Source: Micavibrio sp. UBA7689 (GTDB lineage: Bacteria > Pseudomonadota > Alphaproteobacteria > Micavibrionales > Micavibrionaceae). From it: a DNA stretch of 23,006 bases. The notes under the pieces are model-generated. The model made no database searches. It was not told the DNA's origin and worked only from the letters and a program-made list of their open reading frames with translations. The position numbers and the translations under genes were made by a program. This document shows positions 7,534-14,257 of this stretch, piece after piece (position 1 is the stretch's first letter; each line of letters starts with the position of its first letter). The stretch lies in the NCBI GenBank assembly GCA_002482805.1, contig DLGR01000015.1, forward strand, positions 1 to 23,006, written 5' to 3'.

Positions 7534-8254
7534 AGCCCGTTTTTTCAAGTTCGTGTGCCAGTTCCGGCCCGCCCGTTTTGACAATCTTGCCGCCAGCCAG
7601 AACATGAACGACGTCCGGTTTGATGTAATCAAGCAAACGCTGATAGTGCGTGATGACGAGGAAGGATTTATCGCCGCCGCGCATCTTGTTGACGCCGTCG
7701 GCGACGATTTTGAGTGCATCGATATCAAGACCTGAATCCGTTTCATCGAGGACGCAGAATTTCGGCTCAAGCATTGCCATTTGCAGTACTTCGTTACGTT
7801 TCTTCTCGCCGCCGGAAAAACCGACATTGACGGCGCGTTTCATCATATCATCGGAAATGCCCAGTTCTTTGCATTTCGCCTTCATGAGTTTCAGGAAGTC
7901 GATGGCATCGAGCTCTTTCAGCCCGCGCGCCTTGCGTACGGAATTGAGGGCGGTTTTCATGAAGGGTGTCATCTGTACGCCTGGAATTTCCACAGGGTAC
8001 TGGAACGCCAGAAACACGCCTTTGGCCGCGCGTTCTTCGGGTGCCATGTCGAGGATGCTTTGGCCATTCAATTCGATATCGCCGCCTGTGACGGTGTATT
8101 CCTCGCGCCCAGCCAATATATAAGACAGCGTGGATTTTCCCGACCCGTTCGGCCCCATAATGGCGTGTACCTTGCCGGGCTGGATCTCTAGATCGATCCC
8201 TTTGAGGATTTCCTTACCGTCGATTTCGGCTTTGAGGTTTTTAATTTTGATCAT
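7517..8254 (-). CDS. sufC: SufC, ABC-type ATPase of the SUF scaffold
   Basis: SufC is the soluble ATPase that drives conformational change in SufBC2D. All ABC motifs are intact: Walker A GPNGSGKS at 34-41, Q-loop region AFQYPVEIPG near 84-92, signature FSGGEKKRNE at 146-155, Walker B FCVLDE at 167-171 region followed by the D-loop SGLDIDAL, and the switch histidine in VITHYQRLL near 203. Length 245 residues, normal. Its start overlaps the preceding small gene by 14 bases and its 3' end overlaps the sufD start by 17. Confidence 0.98.
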   Translation of the reverse strand: MIKIKNLKAEIDGKEILKGIDLEIQPGKVHAIMGPNGSGKSTLSYILAGREEYTVTGGDIELNGQSILDMAPEERAAKGVFLAFQYPVEIPGVQMTPFMKTALNSVRKARGLKELDAIDFLKLMKAKCKELGISDDMMKRAVNVGFSGGEKKRNEVLQMAMLEPKFCVLDETDSGLDIDALKIVADGVNKMRGGDKSFLVITHYQRLLDYIKPDVVHVLAGGKIVKTGGPELAHELEKTGYANVA

Positions 8255-8510
8255 TTTTTATCTCTGTAGCTAACTTGTAAACTTGTGGATGTAATTCGCG
8301 ACGCAATGCTTCGTCTCTTTCGTCTGCAAATATCTTTTCATCATCATAAGAACCTATGCCATGCCAGCCCGTAAGAAGATATTCGCAGCCGAACGCAGAA
8401 TCTTTCAGAATGCGTTCCTTGCTGCCTTCGAAAAAGTCGACCCACATATCATCGTTGCGTTTATGCAGCGCTATCAGGCTGTCGAGTTTGGTTAAAAGTT
8501 GTTCCAGCAT
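8241..8510 (-). CDS. small unknown protein inside the suf operon, 89 residues
   Basis: An 89-residue soluble protein, probably cytoplasmic, embedded between sufB and sufC. The N-terminal third is an amphipathic helix (LEQLLTKLDSLIALHKR). It continues with WVDFFEGSKERILKDSAFG and YLLTGWHGIGSYDDEKIF. The pattern of Trp, a charged helix, then LLxxxxGxGSxxD faintly recalls the DUF6966-type small proteins; I offer that only as a lead. It starts in a TAATG overlap with the end of the membrane protein upstream and overlaps sufC by 14 bases, so it is translated as part of the operon. No catalytic motif is visible. Confidence 0.75.
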   Translation of the reverse strand: MLEQLLTKLDSLIALHKRNDDMWVDFFEGSKERILKDSAFGCEYLLTGWHGIGSYDDEKIFADERDEALRRELHPQVYKLATEIKNDQN

Positions 8511-8884
8511 TATTGGCCCTGCAAAATTCCCGATATTTCCATGAAAGCGCTAATACCGATGGTCGGCACAACAACCCAGTTGAGAATTGTCAGTATTTTA
8601 TAAACATCCTTGCGGAAAAATATAAACGCAACACCCGTGGCAACCGCATAGCCGATCATCCAAAAGGCAATATCGCGGAATGCGGACAACAGCGCTTCGC
8701 TTTGTTCCTTGTTGTTGCCCATTTCGGGAAGCAACGGCGACATGAGAAGGAACCCGATGGCTATACCGAAAGCATAGGCGGCGCTTTTAAACGCTTTACG
8801 GTTTTTCTTCCCCAGCAATTCGGTATCGTAATATTCCATTTGCTTGGCTTGTTTCTGGCGAACTGGATCGTAATGGTTGGGCAT
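8510..8884 (-). CDS. small membrane protein inside the suf operon, 124 residues
   Basis: A 124-residue protein with a basic N-terminal tail (DPVRQKQAKQMEYYDTELLGKK) and three probable membrane helices: about 37-55 (YAFGIAIGFLLMSPLLP), 70-89 (IAFWMIGYAVATGVAFIFF) and 97-115 (ILTILNWVVVPTIGISAF). The tail suggests an N-in topology. It begins at a TAATG overlap with sufB (8882-8886) and ends in a TAATG overlap with the next gene, so it is part of the operon, not an insertion with its own promoter. SUF operons do not normally encode a membrane protein. I do not recognise the family. Confidence 0.78.
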   Translation of the reverse strand: MPNHYDPVRQKQAKQMEYYDTELLGKKNRKAFKSAAYAFGIAIGFLLMSPLLPEMGNNKEQSEALLSAFRDIAFWMIGYAVATGVAFIFFRKDVYKILTILNWVVVPTIGISAFMEISGILQGQ

Positions 8885-10353
8885 TATCCGACGCTTCCTT
8901 CTAATGAAATACTGACCAGCTTTTGCGCTTCGACGGCAAATTCCATCGGCAGTTGCTGAAGTACGTCACGGACGAATCCGTTAACGATTAAGGCCAAAGC
9001 CTCTTCTTCAGAAATGCCGCGCTGCTGGCAATAAAATACTTGGTCTTCCGAAATTTTGGATGTGGTGGCTTCGTGTTCGAGGCGCGCCGATTTGTTCTTG
9101 CTTTCGATATACGGCACCGTGTGCGCGCCGCATTGATCGCCGATCAGCAACGAATCGCATTGCGTGAAGTTACGCGCATTGTCTGCGCCGCCCATGATCT
9201 TAACCATGCCGCGATAGGTGGAATCCGAACGGCCCGCGGATATGGTTTTGGCGATGATGCGCGATTTCGTGTTCGCACCCATATGGATCATCTTTGTACC
9301 CGTGTCGGCTTGCTGGCGGTTATTGGTAATGGCGACGGAATAGAATTCACCTTGGGAATTATCGCCCTTTAAAATGCACGACGGATATTTCCACGTGATG
9401 GCCGAGCCCGTTTCTACTTGTGTCCAAGAAATTTTGGAGTTACGGCCCTCGCATATGCCGCGTTTGGTCACGAAATTATAGATGCCGCCCTTACCGTCTT
9501 CATCGCCGGGGTACCAGTTCTGAACGGTGGAATATTTGATTTCGGCATCGTCGTGCGTGATAAGTTCAACCACGGCGGCGTGCATCTGGTTTTCATCGCG
9601 CATCGGCGCGGTGCAACCTTCGAGGTAAGAAACGTACGCGCCTTTATCGGCGATGATGAGCGTGCGTTCGAATTGGCCCGTGTTTTTCGCGTTCATGCGG
9701 AAATAGGTGGAAAGTTCCATCGGGCAGCGCACGCCCGGCGGAATGTAAACGAACGATCCATCCGTAAACACAGCGGAATTCAGACAGGCGTGTTTGTTAT
9801 CTGCATAAGGAACGATAGAACCGAGATATTTTTTAACCAGATCGGGATGGTCCTGCACGGCTTCGGAGATCGAGCAGAAGATCACGCCGCTTTCTGAAAG
9901 TTTTTTGCGGAAGGTAGTTCCGACGGAGACGGAATCGAACACAGCGTCCACGGCAACCAAAGGCGCACCCTCAACACCGAGGAGAACTTCCTGTTCACGC
10001 AAAGGAATGCCAAGCTTTTTGTAGGTTTCAAGTATGCGCGGATCTACTTCATCAAGAGACTTGATCGTCTTCATGTTCTTGGGCGCAGCATAATAGAACG
10101 CATCCTGATAATCTATCGGCGCTATTTCCAGTTTGGCCCATGTTGGCTCCGGCATAGTGAGCCAATGGCGATAAGCTTTTAAACGCCACTCGAGGAGCCA
10201 TTCGGGTTCATTTTTCTTTTTGGAAATCAAACGGACAATGTCTTCGTTCAAACCCTTGGGCGCATATTCCATTTCGATGTCGGTTTCAAAACCCGCATCG
10301 TATTTGTTCAAGCTTTTAACCGTGTCGATGGTTTCGAGATCGATACTGCTCAT
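8884..10353 (-). CDS. sufB: Fe-S scaffold subunit SufB
   Basis: SufB carries the main site on which the nascent cluster is built with SufC and SufD. Diagnostic stretches are all present: WLLEWRLKAYRHW near the N-terminus, SAVFTDGSFVYIPPGVRCPM, STYFRMNAKNTGQFERTLII, YLEGCTAPMRDENQMHAAVV, SKISWTQVETGSAITWKYPS, and the C-terminal SLLIGDQCGAHTVPYIESKN with the functionally important cysteine, followed by EHEATTSKISEDQVFYCQQR. Length 489 residues, normal. The start at 10353 lies 2 bases after the regulator stop, with GGGGGCG serving as the ribosome site. It is the first scaffold gene of the operon. Confidence 0.98.
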   Translation of the reverse strand: MSSIDLETIDTVKSLNKYDAGFETDIEMEYAPKGLNEDIVRLISKKKNEPEWLLEWRLKAYRHWLTMPEPTWAKLEIAPIDYQDAFYYAAPKNMKTIKSLDEVDPRILETYKKLGIPLREQEVLLGVEGAPLVAVDAVFDSVSVGTTFRKKLSESGVIFCSISEAVQDHPDLVKKYLGSIVPYADNKHACLNSAVFTDGSFVYIPPGVRCPMELSTYFRMNAKNTGQFERTLIIADKGAYVSYLEGCTAPMRDENQMHAAVVELITHDDAEIKYSTVQNWYPGDEDGKGGIYNFVTKRGICEGRNSKISWTQVETGSAITWKYPSCILKGDNSQGEFYSVAITNNRQQADTGTKMIHMGANTKSRIIAKTISAGRSDSTYRGMVKIMGGADNARNFTQCDSLLIGDQCGAHTVPYIESKNKSARLEHEATTSKISEDQVFYCQQRGISEEEALALIVNGFVRDVLQQLPMEFAVEAQKLVSISLEGSVG

Positions 10354-10355
10354 AA

Positions 10356-10763
10356 TTATGCGCCCCCGATCATCTGGGCTAGGCTGACATTTTCGAGCGC
10401 CTGCGTCATCGCGGCGTTAACGGGATTCCATTTGCCTTTCATGGAGCAATTTTCGGAATGCGAACAGCAATCATGATTGCCATCGACGCAGGTCGTAAGC
10501 GCGACAGGCCCTTCGAGCGCGTTGATGACTGCGGCCATGCTGATCTCGTCGGGCTGTTTTAAAAGCTTGTAGCCACCGTTCATGCCGCGCGTGGATTCAA
10601 TCAAAGAAGACTTTGCCAGAAGCTTTAAAACCTTCGCGACCGTCGGCTCGGGCAGCTTGGTTTTTTCGGATAAACCACCCGCCGTTTGCAGGCCGCCCTC
10701 TCCGCGCGCCATCTGGGCGAGGATCACTACAGCGTAGTCGGTCATTTTTGATAATTTTATCAT
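10356..10763 (-). CDS. Rrf2-family regulator of the SUF operon
   Basis: A 135-residue IscR-like transcription factor, very probably the regulator of the genes that follow. The N-terminal winged helix is LSKMTDYAVVILAQMAR, then LPEPTVAKVLKLLAKSSLIE and the wing TRGMNGGYKL. The C-terminal sensor region has Cys92, Cys99, Cys100 and Cys106 in TTCVDGNHDCCSHSENCSMK, a spacing close to the three cluster-ligating cysteines of E. coli IscR (92, 98, 104). The family (SUF system regulator type) commonly binds an Fe-S cluster and represses or activates suf accordingly. It sits 2 bases before sufB. The inverted repeat at 10781-10807 is a candidate autoregulatory site. No strong Shine-Dalgarno is seen before ATG 10763. 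Confidence 0.94.
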   Translation of the reverse strand: MIKLSKMTDYAVVILAQMARGEGGLQTAGGLSEKTKLPEPTVAKVLKLLAKSSLIESTRGMNGGYKLLKQPDEISMAAVINALEGPVALTTCVDGNHDCCSHSENCSMKGKWNPVNAAMTQALENVSLAQMIGGA

Positions 10764-10780
10764 CTGAATCAGTAGCTTAG

Positions 10781-10807
10781 TAATTGGTATTATTTTGGTA
10801 CCAATTA
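10781..10807. promoter_or_regulatory. perfect 9-9-9 inverted repeat upstream of the suf operon
   Basis: TAATTGGTA (10781-10789) and TACCAATTA (10799-10807) are perfect arms around a 9-base AT-rich spacer, 17 bases upstream of the regulator start codon. On the minus strand the repeat overlaps a possible weak promoter (TTGGTA, 16 bases, TACTAA). It is a candidate operator for the Rrf2 regulator or another dimeric repressor; which protein binds is inference. It does not match the classic IscR type 1 site. Confidence 0.55.
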
Positions 10808-10839
10808 CATCTCATATCGGCCAATTGTTTTCAAGGGAA

Positions 10840-11208
10840 TTATTCAAAAAGAACGGGTTGGTGGAGGTTATCACCCGCCACAACCTGCATGTCCTTGTCT
10901 TCGATTTCCAGTACCCACAAATCAGGATCACGATCCACAGCGCGTTTGATATAGGCATCGGCTTCGCGTTCTTCCACGATTTCATCCTGAAGCACATTGA
11001 TCCAGACCAGCTTGCCCAGCAAATCACGCTGCAGACCCATCAACTTACAGAGCCCTTCCATGTTGGCGATTTTTTGCAAAACCATACCGCCGGTTTTATC
11101 GCCGCGGTTGGAAACATAAATGCCATAGCCTTCCGAAGACAAACGGCGCACTTCCGCTTCCACCCATACATGGGTCGGTATACGGTTTGTTTCATGGGTG
11201 AAGACCAT
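10840..11208 (-). CDS. DUF1491 family protein
   Basis: A 122-residue protein of the alphaproteobacterial DUF1491 family, function unknown. Recognisable stretches are RIPTHVWVEAEVRRLSSEGY, VSNRGDKTGGMVLQKI, LVWINVLQD, EADAYIKRAVDRDPDLWVLE and the closing IEDK. The start is set by context: ATG at 11206-11208 overlaps the upstream stop as TGATG, a coupling junction. An in-frame ATG at 11247 would add 13 residues lying inside the upstream gene. It is the last gene of the kinase-fur cluster and ends 77 bases before the suf regulator start, on the same strand. Confidence 0.85.
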   Translation of the reverse strand: MVFTHETNRIPTHVWVEAEVRRLSSEGYGIYVSNRGDKTGGMVLQKIANMEGLCKLMGLQRDLLGKLVWINVLQDEIVEEREADAYIKRAVDRDPDLWVLEIEDKDMQVVAGDNLHQPVLFE

Positions 11209-11462
11209 CAGTGCGCGCTGGATTGGGATTGTTCGAACACCCAGCATTCAACAACCGTTTTGGCTTCGACGCTGGGACTTGGATGATGATATTTCAAAAC
11301 CTTGGTAACAATTTTTATAGCTTCACGCTCGGATACACCGTCATGGCGTAGCGCAGAATAAGCATTCAGAACAATACCTTTGCATTTGCAGGTATCTGGG
11401 TCTTCCGCCTTATCGAACACTTCGTGGCAGGTGACGCTTTCTGATGGGTGGGCGCCGCTCAT
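11208..11462 (-). CDS. small Cys-containing protein after fur, 84 residues
   Basis: An 84-residue soluble protein tied to fur and DUF1491 by overlapping codons on both sides (TAATG at 11460-11464, TGATG at 11206-11210). The N-terminal part has a cluster of possible metal ligands, SVTCHEVFDKAEDPDTCKCK (Cys12, His13, Cys25, Cys27). The rest is helical, with GVSEREAIKIVTKVLKYHHP and AKTVVECWVFEQ, a helix-YHHP-helix pattern that I have the impression recurs in small alphaproteobacterial proteins. A metal-related role would fit the neighbourhood but is not shown. Function unknown. Confidence 0.78.
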   Translation of the reverse strand: MSGAHPSESVTCHEVFDKAEDPDTCKCKGIVLNAYSALRHDGVSEREAIKIVTKVLKYHHPSPSVEAKTVVECWVFEQSQSSAH

Positions 11463-11878
11463 TACTTGGCAATCTTGTTTTTTAGTCTGCGGCCATAAAG
11501 TTCAAGGCGGTGATCTACCAGTTCGAAGCCCATTTCCTTGGCAATACGTTCTTTCAGATTTTCCAGCTCGGAATTCTGAAACTCAATTACCTGGCCCGTT
11601 TCGAGGTCGATCAGGTGATGGTGATGCTCCATGTTGGTTTCGTAGCGGGAGAAGCTTTCGTTGAATTCGTGGCGTGTGACAAGGTCAAGCTCATCCAGCA
11701 TGTTCAGCGTGCGGTAGACGGTCGCGATGCTGATGGAAGAATCTATGGCTTTGGCGCGCTCATATACAGCTTCGACGGACGGATGGTCCATAGATTCCGT
11801 AAGAACTTTTAAAATGGTTTTACGCGGTCCGGTCATTTTGAGGCCGGCGTTGATACAGCGCTGTTCCAGATCCGTCAT
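11462..11878 (-). CDS. fur: Fur-family metal-responsive regulator
   Basis: A 138-residue Fur-type repressor. The N-terminal winged helix has RCINAGLKMTGPRKTILKVL, DHPSVEAVYERA and the DNA-recognition helix SISIATVYRTLNMLDEL (about 48-64). The C-terminal domain has the regulatory histidine run MEHHHHLIDLETGQVIEF (His85-88) and ends LVDHRLELYG. The zinc CxxC motifs of E. coli Fur are absent, as in many alphaproteobacterial Fur/Mur proteins, so the sensed metal could be iron or manganese; Irr is less likely because its haem motif is not seen. A strong AAGGGGAG precedes the start, and the kinase gene ends 30 bases upstream. Confidence 0.92.
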   Translation of the reverse strand: MTDLEQRCINAGLKMTGPRKTILKVLTESMDHPSVEAVYERAKAIDSSISIATVYRTLNMLDELDLVTRHEFNESFSRYETNMEHHHHLIDLETGQVIEFQNSELENLKERIAKEMGFELVDHRLELYGRRLKNKIAK

Positions 11879-11908
11879 GGCAATCTCCCCTTATATGGAT
11901 AAGGGATA

Positions 11909-13459
11909 TTACTCTGCGGTCTGGGCGATGTCCATGGCGGTTTTTGGCGGGATTTCCACGATTTTACGAACGCGGGACACGGGGAACGTGACTGTGACTT
12001 TGGTACCCAGACCCGTGTCGGATTCGAGCAGCAATTTACCGCCGTGCAGTTCGGCCATGGCTTTAGAGAGCGGCAGGCCAAGACCAGTGCCCTGTTGCGT
12101 GTTGGCGCGCACAGGGTCATGAATTTGCCCAAATGGTTGCATGGCTTCGCGGATGCGGTCTTTGGGAATTCCCACCCCGTGATCCTGTACAACCACAACC
12201 AGTTGTCCCACATCGTCCATATGCGCCATGACTTCGATGGAGCCGCTCTTATCCGAATACTTGATGGCATTGGTGATCAAGTTGATCAGAATTTGGCGTA
12301 CGAGACGCGGATCGGCGTAGAGCACGGGCAGATTGTCTTGAATAATTTCCTTGATATCGAGTGCACTGCTGAAGGCACGGTTGGCCATGATGCGTACGAC
12401 GGAATCGATAAGGCCACCCAAATCGATTTCCTGTTCGTCCAGTTCCACCTTACCGGCTTCGATTTTGGACATATCGAGCACTTCGTTGATAATCTCCAGC
12501 AAGTGCTTGGCGCTCATATGGATGTCGCCTTGATATTCTTTGTATTTCGCATGGCCGAGCGCGCCGAAGGTTTCTTTGATAATCATTTCGGAGAAGCCGA
12601 TGATGGCGTTGAGCGGCGTGCGCAGTTCGTGCGACATGTTGGCAAGAAACGCGGATTTCGCTTGGTTCGCGGCGTCCGCCTGCTCTTTCGCGATACGTAG
12701 CGAATATTCCATCTGCTTGCGTAGCGTGATGTCCATGATCGTTGTCACTTGGAAGCGCCGTTTTTGCGAAAGTTCCAACGTGGCCGTGGTAAATAACACG
12801 TTGGCGGTGCTGCCGTTCTTGCGGGACAATTTCATTTCGCCGGAACTGCGTATACCACCGCGAATGAATTCCTCATGATTGCGGCGCGCGAGATCTTGTT
12901 CATCGTTCGTGATAATATTGATGAAATCCAGACCGATAAGATCATTGCGGCTCCAACCGTAGATGCGGATAAAGCTGTCATTCACTTTTACGATACGGCG
13001 GTTGTGGTCCGTCACCAAAATGCCGACTTCGGACACATCGAAGATAGACGTCAACAAAAGCAAAGCATCGTCGCGTTCACGTTGAAGCGCGGAATCATCG
13101 CTTAACGTTGGTTGTGCGATAACATCGAGGTAAGTTACCACGCCGTTGTCATCCACGATCGGATTTATCCAAAAACCCGGAACCTGCGTATTTCCCGGGA
13201 ATGTCGGAAGCGATTGAATTGTTACAGGTTTCTGACGCTTGGTACTGACATCAAGGGAATGTGTTATGTGCTGTGCGTTTTCATTATCAAGAAGGACGTC
13301 GAGCGGTTTACCGATGATATCTTTCTCTTGCACGCCAAAAAACTCGCACGCTTTTTTATTCATGGACGCGATAAAAAACGCACCGGCACGATGCTCGACA
13401 ATTATGTTTGGCACCGGCATACGTTCGAAAAAGATCTTATGATCCATGCCCACGGGCAT
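11909..13459 (-). CDS. PAS-domain sensor histidine kinase, PleC/DivJ-like
   Basis: A 516-residue soluble sensor kinase with no membrane segment. Order: PAS 1 (about 8-118), PAS 2 (about 132-247, ending in the typical TTIMDITLRKQMEYSL), HisKA (about 268-334) with the phospho-acceptor His277 in MSHELRTPLNAIIGFSEM, and HATPase (about 378-496) with N box LITNAIKY (Asn397), G1 DHGVG and G2 GTGLGL. The wording FGALGHAKYKEYQGDIHMSA and IINEVLDMSKIEAGK is close to the Caulobacter PleC/DivJ group that phosphorylates single-domain regulators in cell-cycle control. No response regulator is adjacent. The start 13459 has AGGGG 7 bases upstream. Its promoter region carries a CtrA box. The short tail (about 497-516) is unmatched. 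Confidence 0.93.
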   Translation of the reverse strand: MPVGMDHKIFFERMPVPNIIVEHRAGAFFIASMNKKACEFFGVQEKDIIGKPLDVLLDNENAQHITHSLDVSTKRQKPVTIQSLPTFPGNTQVPGFWINPIVDDNGVVTYLDVIAQPTLSDDSALQRERDDALLLLTSIFDVSEVGILVTDHNRRIVKVNDSFIRIYGWSRNDLIGLDFINIITNDEQDLARRNHEEFIRGGIRSSGEMKLSRKNGSTANVLFTTATLELSQKRRFQVTTIMDITLRKQMEYSLRIAKEQADAANQAKSAFLANMSHELRTPLNAIIGFSEMIIKETFGALGHAKYKEYQGDIHMSAKHLLEIINEVLDMSKIEAGKVELDEQEIDLGGLIDSVVRIMANRAFSSALDIKEIIQDNLPVLYADPRLVRQILINLITNAIKYSDKSGSIEVMAHMDDVGQLVVVVQDHGVGIPKDRIREAMQPFGQIHDPVRANTQQGTGLGLPLSKAMAELHGGKLLLESDTGLGTKVTVTFPVSRVRKIVEIPPKTAMDIAQTAE

Positions 13460-13481
13460 TAGCGACCCCTATTACAGCTAT

Positions 13482-13498
13482 CCTAGTATTATACTAGG
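13482..13498. promoter_or_regulatory. 17-bp palindrome covering a perfect -10
   Basis: CCTAGTAT-T-ATACTAGG is a perfect palindrome with 8-base arms and a one-base centre. On the minus strand it contains TATAAT (13488-13493), so it spans the -10 of the kinase promoter, with a leader of about 22 bases to the ATG. A protein bound here would block transcription. The binding protein is unknown. Confidence 0.6.
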
Positions 13499-13507
13499 TG
13501 GCACCGG

Positions 13508-13523
13508 TTAATATAAAATTAAC
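13508..13523 (-). promoter_or_regulatory. CtrA box upstream of the kinase gene
   Basis: TTAA (13508-13511), seven bases, TTAA (13519-13522), then C: a perfect fit to the CtrA consensus TTAA-N7-TTAA(C). The flanks extend it to GGTTAA/TTAACC, so both strands read alike. It begins 14 bases upstream of the TATAAT at 13488-13493 and therefore covers the -35 region, the usual position in CtrA-activated promoters. Confidence 0.62.
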
Positions 13524-13571
13524 CTTACCTTTACTGACAAAAATTATTTAGTTTCAGTGTGTTAACAAAAT

Positions 13572-14225
13572 CTAAAGGGTACCGAACAATCTGTCGCCGG
13601 CATCCCCCAAGCCCGGAATGATATAGGCGGTATCATTGAGCTTTTCATCAAGCGAGGCTGTGTACACAGGCACCGCGCCATAGCGTTTTTCGAGGGTTCT
13701 GACCCCTTCCGGCGCGGCCACAAGGCACATGAGGATAATGTTTTCGGGTTTGACGCCATGACGCACCAAAACGTCGAACGCGTATTCGGATGAGTTACCC
13801 GTCGCAAGCATAGGATCTGTGACGATGAATTTTAAACCGTCCAACGCTGCCGGCAGTTTCACCAGATATTCTACGGGTGTGTGTTTTTCTTCATCGCGGT
13901 AAAGCCCTATATGGCCGATATGGCAATCGGGAATGAGTTCAATGAGTCCTTCGGCCATACCCAGCCCTGCCCGCAAAATCGGCACAACTACCGGCAGCGG
14001 GCCATCAAGAACTGGGGCATTCATTTTTTGCATCGGAGTGCGGATAACTTGCGTGATCATCGGCAAATTGCGCGTGACTTCATAACCCAGCAGATACGAA
14101 ATCTCACGCAACAGTCTGCGAAACTCTCCCGTAGGACAGGTTTCATCACGCATGCGCGATAATTTGTGTTGAACCAGAGAATGGGAAACAATGTGTAGAT
14201 TTTTGAAATCGGGATGTTTATTCAT
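13572..14225 (-). CDS. upp: uracil phosphoribosyltransferase
   Basis: Upp converts uracil and PRPP to UMP in pyrimidine salvage. Typical UPRT wording: NLHIVSHSLVQHKLSRMRDE near the N-terminus, FRRLLREISYLLGYEVTR, VVVPILRAGLGMAEGL, HIGLYRDEEKHTPVEYLVKLP, the PRPP-binding loop VTDPMLATGNSSEYA, and the C-terminal YIIPGLGDAGDRLFGTL, which closes the uracil site. Length 217 residues, normal. The ATG at 14225 has GGAG 6 bases upstream; an in-frame GTG at 14252 would add nine unconserved residues. It starts 33 bases after the GGDEF gene on the same strand, so the two may share a transcript. No clear hairpin terminator follows. Confidence 0.97.
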   Translation of the reverse strand: MNKHPDFKNLHIVSHSLVQHKLSRMRDETCPTGEFRRLLREISYLLGYEVTRNLPMITQVIRTPMQKMNAPVLDGPLPVVVPILRAGLGMAEGLIELIPDCHIGHIGLYRDEEKHTPVEYLVKLPAALDGLKFIVTDPMLATGNSSEYAFDVLVRHGVKPENIILMCLVAAPEGVRTLEKRYGAVPVYTASLDEKLNDTAYIIPGLGDAGDRLFGTL

Positions 14226-14257
14226 ATGCGGCTCCGTCAAATACGAAGCCACTATAC

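Noticed and set aside
7534..7827. Upstream extension of the sufD frame by 98 residues
   Set aside because: It lies entirely inside sufC in another frame and has Ser/Arg-rich shadow composition.
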